NCBI GenBank assembly: GCA_965644315.1
Contig: CBFFRQ010000106.1
Span: forward strand, 1 to 20,774
Origin: Caecitellus pseudoparvulus
Lineage: Eukaryota; Bigyra: Bicosoecida
Length of the DNA: 20,774 nucleotides
Direction: 5' to 3'
The notes beneath the pieces were generated by a model that worked only from the letters and a program-made list of their open reading frames with translations, was not told the DNA's origin and searched no databases. The first letter of the stretch is position 1. Every line of letters starts with the position of its first letter. Both the position numbers and the translations under genes were made by a program. Shown here one piece after another: positions 15,701-20,774 of the stretch.

Positions 15701-16655
15701 CAGCCTCAGACCCGTTCGCATCCCCCGCATGCACATCCACCTCACGATCTCCGGTCAGCGCCAGCAAATCACGCACCACACCGATGTGGCCATTCGCACA
15801 GGCAAGTCGAAAACCAGCCTCAGGCCCGTTCGCATCCCCCGCATGCACATCCACCTCACGATCTCCGGTCAGCGCCAGCAAATCACGCACCACACCGATG
15901 TGGCCATTCGCACAGGCAAGTCGAAAACCAGCCTCAGACCCGTTCGCATCCCAAGCATGCACATCCACCTCACGATCTCCGGTCAGCGCCAGCAAATCAC
16001 GCACCACACCGATGTGGCCATTCGCACAGGCAAGTCGAAAAACAGCCTCAGGCCCGTTCGCATCCCCCGCATGCACATCCACCTCACGATGTCCGGTCAG
16101 CGCCAGCAAATCACGCACCACACCGATGTGGCCATTCGCACAGGCAAGTCGAAAACCAGCCTCAGACCCGTTCGCATCCCAAGCATGCACGTTCACCTCA
16201 CGATGTCCGGTCAGCGCCAGCAACTCCCGCACCACATCGATGTGGCCGTTCGCACATGCCCACCGGAAGCCAGCCTCAGGCCTTTCTTCTGGCCCAGCAT
16301 GGACATCCACCTGGCGGGCACCAGCCAGGGCGAGCAACTCCCGCACCACATGCACATGACCTCGTTCGCACGCCGCCCTAAAGCCAGTCTCAGGCCCTTG
16401 CCCACTCCCAGCATGCACCTCCACCGCTTGTCCGCCCTCCAGAGCCAGCAGTTCCTGGAGCAGTGGCACGTGCCCGCAGACGCAAGCAACCCAGAAGGCT
16501 CGAGTTGCACTTTCGCGCGTCAAGGCACGCATGATAGCATATGATTCATCAAGCTCCCCTTGAAAAGCTGCTAGCATCCATCCTATGTCCCCCCTTGTGC
16601 ACGCATCCTTCCATAGCTGGGCTCTATCATCCAAGCCGCCTTCAGCTGCTGCCAT
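12756..16655 (-). CDS. Giant ankyrin-repeat protein, 32 x ~38-residue units with conserved basic tail
   Basis: 1299 residues from ATG 16655. That start has a strong Kozak context (GCCAACATGGC) and makes the N-terminus match the small paralogue (MA...L..AQ.WK.AC). The frame is open 19+ codons further upstream but without an ATG, reaching TAA near 16735. After a cap of about 50 residues come 32 tandem ankyrin-like units, nearly all 38 residues, with core AGFRLACANGHxxVVRELL and linker VDVHAGDxxGPE. Unit 12 is a few residues short and unit 14 is longer. Unit 18 is degenerate (linker replaced by KKACTIGPVCHFTEAD), splitting the array in two. The last unit leads to RAVPRQTW and the tail GTSTRHGRRSMLLLRSR. 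No membrane segment or catalytic domain is present. An elongated superhelical protein-binding scaffold is inferred. Several sub-blocks are almost exact DNA repeats. It faces the small paralogue tail to tail. Confidence 0.9.
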   Translation of the reverse strand: MAAAEGGLDDRAQLWKDACTRGDIGWMLAAFQGELDESYAIMRALTRESATRAFWVACVCGHVPLLQELLALEGGQAVEVHAGSGQGPETGFRAACERGHVHVVRELLALAGARQVDVHAGPEERPEAGFRWACANGHIDVVRELLALTGHREVNVHAWDANGSEAGFRLACANGHIGVVRDLLALTGHREVDVHAGDANGPEAVFRLACANGHIGVVRDLLALTGDREVDVHAWDANGSEAGFRLACANGHIGVVRDLLALTGDREVDVHAGDANGPEAGFRLACANGHIGVVRDLLALTGDREVDVHAGDANGSEAGFRLACANGHIGVVRDLLALTGDREVDVHAFDKDGPESAFRWACFNGQVEVVRELLDLSGDRTVDVNAKEGEEHETAFQLACCRGHLDVVRELLDVPPDRAVDVHAGDQYGPEAAFRLACAYGHVDVVTELLRLSGTRAVNVHAGDGDGDDAGFRAACFNGNEEVVRLLLDLRGARAVNLHAGSESAFQLACANGHVDVVQQLLDFRGDPKVDVHAGDRNGPQAAFQLACANGHEGMVQKLLQLFDERELDVDVHAGDRDGPQAAFRLACANGHVGVVQQLLQLSGGRKVDVKAADQDGPQAAFRLACANGHVGVVQQLLQLSGGRKVDVKAADQDGPQAAFRLACANGHVGVVQQLLDFRGDPKVDVHAGDRNGPEAAFRLARTNGHADVLRELQVHPKKACTIGPVCHFTEADSRFLGACSVGDVQVVREVLAISGPQSVDVHAADEVGPEAGFRLACANGHVDIVRDLLALSGDRAVDVNVGDEGGPNVAFRLACANGCVDVVHELLMMTGDRAVRGANRNRWGPEIGLWAACTNGHVQVVQKLLKATGVNKVDVHAGDEGGAEAGFRLACANGHLDVVQKLLSLPGRRAVDVHAGDEGGAEAGFRLACANGHLDVVQKLLSLPGRRAVDVHAGDEGGAEAGFRLACANGHLDVVQKLLSLPGRRAVDVHAGDEGGAEAGFRLACANGHLDVVQKLLSLPGRRAVDVHAAYRGLPEGAFRFTCRSGHLEVVRVLLALTDDRAVDVHAGDANGPEAGFRWACANGHVSVVRELLALTDDRTVDVHAGDANGPEAGFRWACANGHVSVVRELLALTGHGEVDVHAGDANGPEAGFRWACANGHVSVVRELLALCGHREVNVHAELKGEQEHVFRKACEGGHVGVVRELLALTGPREVDVHAGPEGDPEAGFRIACEKGHVDVVRELTGLCGSRAVPRQTWLKFGDITAQAMKDAVWGGTSTRHGRRSMLLLRSRSSTAWL
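13115..13570 (-). repeat. 114-bp tandem units, diverged sub-block
   Basis: Unit boundaries (plus-strand gcacat at 13115, 13229, 13343 and 13457) are spaced exactly 114 bp. The copies encode the AGFRWACANGHVSVVREL type of ankyrin unit near the C-terminal end of the giant protein. They share long identical stretches but differ over the LTDDR/LTGHG/LCGHR positions, so they are older or less homogenised than the next block. The fourth unit is more diverged. Confidence 0.85.
13571..14026 (-). repeat. Four virtually identical 114-bp tandem units
   Basis: Units begin at 13571, 13685, 13799 and 13913. Read by eye, the four copies differ at a single position, the second base of the unit on the plus strand (gcacat in copies 1-2, gtacat in copies 3-4), a silent GTG/GTA valine change. 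Each encodes AGFRLACANGHLDVVQKLL plus the LPGRRAVDVHAGDEGGAE linker. Period and frame are preserved. This is the youngest-looking part of the array, and read mapping or assembly may have collapsed or expanded it. Confidence 0.9.
14648..14875 (-). repeat. Two identical-looking 114-bp tandem units
   Basis: The copies start with ctacatggcc at 14648 and 14762. Both encode the LSGGRKVDVKAADQDGPQ linker with AAFRLACANGHVGVVQQLL. Flanking units on either side share the LDFRGDPKVDVHAGDRNGP linker, at about 14590 and 15060, giving a mirrored order of unit types around this pair. Confidence 0.85.
15617..16186 (-). repeat. Five near-identical 114-bp units with partly alternating subtype
   Basis: Units begin at 15617, 15731, 15845, 15959 and 16073 (and a diverged one at 16187). 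They encode AGFRLACANGHIGVVRDLL with LTGDREVDVHA linkers. Linker variants alternate along part of the protein: HAWDANGSE, HAGDANGPE, HAWDANGSE, HAGDANGPE, then HAGDANGSE. This suggests that a two-unit (228-bp) block was duplicated, followed by exchange. Confidence 0.85.
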
Positions 16656-17222
16656 GTTGGCGGCTTCAATTTCCGCTCCGACAAGCAATTGCGGCACTGA
16701 GGCCTCTGGCAATGGAAGTCCTGGTGGGAAAAGGCTCTTAGCAGTTTATTGAACTAAACCAGACTTCTCCTAGGTCGTTTTTACTTGGAAGAAACTCTAG
16801 CTTGGTTCAAGATTGCCGAACTGCATCGGGTGCGGCAGTGTGGACCCTCCCCCCCACAAAGCAGCTCCTGCAACCACGAAACTTCTCTGCATTTCGGGCT
16901 CTTGCACGCTCCACCACAAGCATCACGCCCAACACTCCTTTCACCTGTGCAGTGGCGCTCGGCAAGCCGTTCCACCTTTCCTCGCTCGGAATAGCAATTG
17001 AAACAAGGCCCGGTCAAGCTGTGTCGAATGACCTAGGTCGCTTTGTAAAGGGCAGATCGCAGAGCATATGGGCCCTTCACGTCGTGATCCACCACACCAG
17101 AAAGCCCCAAGCACAGTGCTGCCATGCAGGGCTGGCCAGCTTCAGCCTCAAAGGCTCACTGGCCTGGCAAGCATGTGCAGGCTCAACCTGCGCTTGCTTC
17201 CAGTTCACTGCAGCCAAGAAGC
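16656..17222. other. Intergenic region between kinase gene 3' end and giant ankyrin gene 5' end
   Basis: 567 bases with both neighbours transcribed leftwards. It should hold the kinase 3' UTR and the ankyrin promoter and 5' UTR. The only motif I can point to is AATAAA on the minus strand at 16745-16750, about 470 bases after the kinase stop and 90 bases before the ankyrin ATG. It could be a distant poly(A) signal or chance. No supported gene lies here; short plus-strand frames (16785-17263) lack features. Confidence 0.35.
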
Positions 17223-20200
17223 CTACAGGAACCTGTACCAGTTCTTCCGAGACACTGCCGTGACGTATCGCATGCACAGGAATCGGAAGGCAAGCCAGAA
17301 CTCCCGGTATGCCTTGAGCTTGTCCATGGCCCGTTTCAGCAGGCGCGGGGAGGTTGTGGAGGCGAGCAGGGTTTCTGAGTGTTCTTTGCCGTGCACGAGG
17401 ACGTCAATGACCACTTCCATGCCCCCCCAGAAGCCCACACACCGACTGAGAAGCTCGTCCACCGCTTTCAGGGCGCCCAAGGCCCTGAAGAGGGCGTCTG
17501 CTTCTTCGGGGGACAGGTGCAAGTTTGGCAGGCCACCTGCTGCGCCTGGTTGATGCTGAACGAGGGCGTTCTCTGGAGACCAGGGCTGGGCGGTGGCGCC
17601 CCGCGCCCATGATGGCCGCTCTGTCGACTCGTGCGCCTTGGCTTGCGGCTGTGCTGCCGGTCCTCGGTCTGCCTCGCTCGTGTGCACGCTGACAGTGGAG
17701 TCTTGGCGCACGCTACTCAGGTCGATGGGCACACCCGATGCGAAGAGCGCAGCAGTGTCGGCGGAGGAGGCAGTGCCAGAGCGGTTCAAGCGCAGGGCCT
17801 CTGGTGTCCCAACATCTTTGCGCGCGGCCAGCAGGGGGGAAATGTCCGGCGTGCCCGCTGACTGCGCCGGCGCAGAGGTTGCTGGCACGTATCCTGCTGC
17901 CAGAGGGGATGGGAGGTCAACAAGGGGTGGCGAAGAGGAGCCAGGATCGGGCTCCCCTCCACTGCCTAGCGTTTGCCCCGTTGATTGCGTGTTGCCGGTG
18001 TGCTGGCGAGCAATGCCAGGGGAGAGCCCTCCACCTGCCAACGCTCCAGGGCCAGGTGCCACGCCTGTACCTGCGGAAACTGGCTCCACGCCCGTGCCGC
18101 CACTCGTGTGGACACCTGCGTCTGTGCCTGCGCCAAGCCCAGTTCCAGGCCCTGCGGGCGCAGCGGGGGCAGAGGGAGGTGCAAAAGCAGACGTGCCGGC
18201 CATCGCACCCAGCAGCGTGCCTGGCGGGCCCTGCACGTCGCTGTGCGCAGTTTGTGCAGCGGAAGACCAGCCAAAGCCCCGGCTCGCGTCCATGGGCTTT
18301 GGCGACGGCATGGGCAGGGGGCTGTCTTGGCCTGATTCAGTTGGCGCACCCATGCCCTGCAGGATGTTGCGGGCCCTGCGCAGTTCGTCAGGGCCTGGGG
18401 AAGGCTTCGCCTGCCCGGACAGCAGCGCTGCCAGCGCGTCGGCGTTTGTCGCGACATCCACGGGGTTGTACAGCATGCCGACACGGTCATCGGTGCTGAA
18501 AACGGAGCCCGATGGTGAGCCGTCCCCTGTGCCGGCAAGGGCAGTGCCAGGTGAGTGGGGAGCAGCATGACGAGCTTGCAGCATGAGGGAGGTGGAGGGG
18601 CGTCCATCTGCAAGGGCTCTGCGGTTGCCACTAGCCGACAGGCGCCTGCCAGCGGCATCTGTGGCTGAATCCCGCACTGCCCGTGCACTCTCCAGGGACA
18701 TCTGCACATCCATGACTATCTGCGAGTAGCCTTCTTGGATGCCGATGCTCTCGGTGCGCAGGCGCTGCACCCACTGCTGCAGTCGGGAGAACAACGCCTT
18801 GGTCCCGGGTAAGTCTCGGTCTTCCACGGCGACGTTGAGGTCGTCGAGGACCTGCAGCACGCTGCCGGCTTTGTCCTTGAAACCTGTGATGATGTTCGTC
18901 ACCTTGGCTTGCAGGGTGCGGCACTCCACGGCGTGGTGCCGCACGGCGCCGGACGCGGCCGGCATGCGGCGCAGGCTGGCATGGGCCTCTGCAAAGTGCA
19001 GCGCGATGCTGCGCTGCAGGGCGAACAGGGCATCCAGGTCCATGCTCTTGCTGACCGTGAGCAGCATGGGAATGGACACACCTGCCATGCCCGCTGGGCC
19101 GGCCGGCACCAGCGCCACGCCATCTGACGACACAGCGCCAGCCTGCCCTGGCACAGGCATGGTGGATGACGTGTGCAGACCAGCCTGCGCCGTGCCCGTG
19201 CTGGGTGATGCGTCAGGTGGGGCTGTGCGCGCGCCTGCCACTGGCGCGCTGCTGCTGCCCTCCCCCTCTTCACTTGCATCCCCTCGCTTTGGTGGATGGC
19301 CAGCCAACCAAGGGTGTGCCAGGCACTCCTGGACAGACCAGCGCTGCGCGGGGTCCACCGTCAGCATGTGGGAGATGATGTCCTGGGCGCCAGCGGAGAT
19401 GTGAGTCCACACAGGTGGCGCAAAGCGGAAGGTGCCCGCCTTGATGCGTGCCTCCCATCCGGACGTGTCACCTGGGTGTGCCGCGTCGTCAAAGGGCAAG
19501 TACCCGGCCAGCATGGCAAACAAGGTCACGCCCACACTCCACACATCCACTTTAGTGCCGTACCGCCCAGCGCCTTCCCGCGCGAAGAGAATCTCAGGTG
19601 CCACGTACTGTGGCGACCCGACAAAAGTGCTGGCTCCAGCACCGGCCAGCATGCGCGACGTGCCAAAGTCAGCGAGCTTCACGTTGAGCATGGGCTCTGG
19701 GGCACTGTGGGGGTTGCTGGCGGGGCGCTGGGTGGATCCGAACACCAAGATGTTTTCCGGCTTGATGTCCCGGTGCACCACCTCGCGCCGGTGCATGAAG
19801 GCCAGTGCGGAGAGCACTTGCCACACGACGTGGCGTGCCTGGGCTTCGGAGAAGTTGCCCGAGGCGAGGATGGAGTCGAACAACTCGCCGCCCTGCGCCA
19901 GCTCTGTGACGGAGAAGATGGCTTCCTCCTGCTGCGAGAAGTACACGTCATAGAGCGTGATGATGTGGGGGTGCCTCAGGGATGACAGGATGCGCACTTC
20001 CTCCAGCAGTCGATCTGAGTCGAAGGATGCGCTGAGGCGGAAGCGGTGCGTGTCAATGCACTTGACCGCGCGCACGTCCCCCGTGGCCAGGTGCCGGCAC
20101 TTGCGCACGACAGAGAAGGTACCTCTGCCGATGCTCTCCAGCATCTCGTAGTCGTCTGTGAAAGGGCGGTCCCGCACCACTTCCAGGGGGGTGCTCTCCA

Positions 20201-20774
20201 CGCCAATGGGGGCCTCCTCGCCACCGCCACTTTGCCTGGCGCTGGAAAAGCCATGTCCGCCACGACCACTGTGCCCTGAGAAGCTGCCTGCCACCCCAGT
20301 GCCTTGCAAAGCGGGTGACAAGACTTCCTCAGACGTGGGTTCGCGGCGCACGCCAATGCGCAGGGAGGAAATGTCCGAGCGGGCACTGCCCACACTGCCG
20401 TGCGTGGAAAGACTGGGTCGTTTCGGCGTCGTTTCATGCTCTCCACGTGTGGACCCTGTCCGGCTGGCGGGGGACTTGGCAGACGGCGAATTGCCCGTCA
20501 CAGGCCACGTTATCTCACTTATCTCAGATTGGTGGGTGCCCTGCCTGATGCCACGCCCACTTGCAGGGGATGCCTGGGCATACCCGTCTGCCCTTCCACC
20601 TCCGCTGCTTTGCACACCACAAGCCGACGCAGCGGAGCTGCTCAAGCCATCTGAAGGACACCGCACGTCGTCAGAGTCGAGTGATTTCACTCTGGGGGCA
20701 GGGGGGTGCAGTGGGGGCAGCGCTGGGCGCCGTCGCTCGCCCTCCTCGTCTTCCTCCTCGCCTCTCTGCGCTGC
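17223..20774 (-). CDS. CAMK-like Ser/Thr protein kinase with long disordered and helical C-terminal regions (5' partial)
   Basis: The frame is open from the right window edge to TAG at 17223. The codon at 20688-20690 is GTG, not ATG, and 28 more in-frame codons lie beyond it, so the start is outside the window. Counting from 20690, the kinase domain spans about 181-462 (19305-20150): glycine loop IGRGTFSVV, VAIK-type Lys K210, helix-C Glu 230/231, HRDIKPEN (D308, N313), DFG at 341-343, VAPEIL (366), DVWSVGV and a terminal ECLAHPWL. All catalytic residues are present, so it should be active. The insert and order fit CAMK/CHK2/DCLK-type kinases; no FHA or calmodulin-binding segment is obvious. 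Residues 545-680 are predicted helical by pattern, 690-1060 are Ser/Pro/Gly/Thr-rich and disordered, and the last ~95 residues are helical with aromatic FW and WYRFL motifs. The flanking N-terminus is also Ser-rich. Substrate and pathway are unknown. Confidence 0.88.
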   Translation of the reverse strand, partial: AAQRGEEEDEEGERRRPALPPLHPPAPRVKSLDSDDVRCPSDGLSSSAASACGVQSSGGGRADGYAQASPASGRGIRQGTHQSEISEITWPVTGNSPSAKSPASRTGSTRGEHETTPKRPSLSTHGSVGSARSDISSLRIGVRREPTSEEVLSPALQGTGVAGSFSGHSGRGGHGFSSARQSGGGEEAPIGVESTPLEVVRDRPFTDDYEMLESIGRGTFSVVRKCRHLATGDVRAVKCIDTHRFRLSASFDSDRLLEEVRILSSLRHPHIITLYDVYFSQQEEAIFSVTELAQGGELFDSILASGNFSEAQARHVVWQVLSALAFMHRREVVHRDIKPENILVFGSTQRPASNPHSAPEPMLNVKLADFGTSRMLAGAGASTFVGSPQYVAPEILFAREGAGRYGTKVDVWSVGVTLFAMLAGYLPFDDAAHPGDTSGWEARIKAGTFRFAPPVWTHISAGAQDIISHMLTVDPAQRWSVQECLAHPWLAGHPPKRGDASEEGEGSSSAPVAGARTAPPDASPSTGTAQAGLHTSSTMPVPGQAGAVSSDGVALVPAGPAGMAGVSIPMLLTVSKSMDLDALFALQRSIALHFAEAHASLRRMPAASGAVRHHAVECRTLQAKVTNIITGFKDKAGSVLQVLDDLNVAVEDRDLPGTKALFSRLQQWVQRLRTESIGIQEGYSQIVMDVQMSLESARAVRDSATDAAGRRLSASGNRRALADGRPSTSLMLQARHAAPHSPGTALAGTGDGSPSGSVFSTDDRVGMLYNPVDVATNADALAALLSGQAKPSPGPDELRRARNILQGMGAPTESGQDSPLPMPSPKPMDASRGFGWSSAAQTAHSDVQGPPGTLLGAMAGTSAFAPPSAPAAPAGPGTGLGAGTDAGVHTSGGTGVEPVSAGTGVAPGPGALAGGGLSPGIARQHTGNTQSTGQTLGSGGEPDPGSSSPPLVDLPSPLAAGYVPATSAPAQSAGTPDISPLLAARKDVGTPEALRLNRSGTASSADTAALFASGVPIDLSSVRQDSTVSVHTSEADRGPAAQPQAKAHESTERPSWARGATAQPWSPENALVQHQPGAAGGLPNLHLSPEEADALFRALGALKAVDELLSRCVGFWGGMEVVIDVLVHGKEHSETLLASTTSPRLLKRAMDKLKAYREFWLAFRFLCMRYVTAVSRKNWYRFL

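Noticed and set aside
13115-16186. Regular repeats that could suggest a CRISPR array
   Set aside because: Units are contiguous 114-bp coding repeats with no spacers, in a eukaryotic gene.
15159-16544. Long plus-strand open frame (461 codons) antisense to the giant ankyrin gene, plus overlapping ones at 15502-16359 and 15584-16381
   Set aside because: The 114-bp repeats lack stop codons in several frames at once, so long antisense frames arise automatically. The peptides are just the repeat read backwards.

Overview
The window reads as nuclear DNA from a GC-rich unicellular eukaryote (a protist). The reasons are: long single-exon reading frames with ankyrin repeats, a eukaryotic Ser/Thr kinase, a fibronectin-III-like surface protein, a Crinkler/RHS-type NTPase-nuclease and a eukaryotic DDE transposase; start codons in Kozak-like rather than Shine-Dalgarno contexts; and several pyrimidine-rich splice-acceptor and GTRAGT donor sequences outside the long frames. 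There is no operon-like packing. I cannot fix the lineage from sequence alone.

Layout. Bases 1-1515 hold no convincing gene, only weak candidate exons on the minus strand and a G-poor, C/A-rich stretch. Bases 1516-5115 (minus) encode a 1199-residue P-loop NTPase plus PD-(D/E)xK-like nuclease of Crinkler/RHS type, with a mitochondrial-presequence-like N-terminus. Bases 5116-5866 hold candidate small exons with good splice signals. Bases 5867-7504 (minus) are an exon of an extracellular FN3-like, Cys-containing protein whose true 5' end is not visible. Bases 7709-9925 (minus) encode a DDE transposase-like protein. Bases 10748-11683 (plus) encode a small ankyrin protein with 6 repeats. Convergent with it, 12756-16655 (minus) encodes a giant paralogue with 32 repeats. 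Bases 17223 to beyond 20774 (minus) encode a CAMK-like protein kinase that is cut by the window edge.

The most distinctive content is the ankyrin pair. Both proteins use an unusual 38-residue ankyrin unit (114 bp) in which the usual TPLH motif is replaced by a [AG]FRLA type motif. Both share an N-terminal cap and a nearly invariant basic C-terminal tail. Codon comparison by eye shows the tail is held by purifying selection (14 silent against 3 replacement codon differences in 23), while parts of the giant array are almost identical copies. The picture is a fixed-ended protein family whose middle grows and shrinks by tandem duplication.

I see no direct functional link joining all the genes. 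The mixture of a mobile-element protein, a Crinkler/RHS gene, expanding ankyrin arrays and a surface-protein exon fits a rapidly evolving accessory region of a protist genome.
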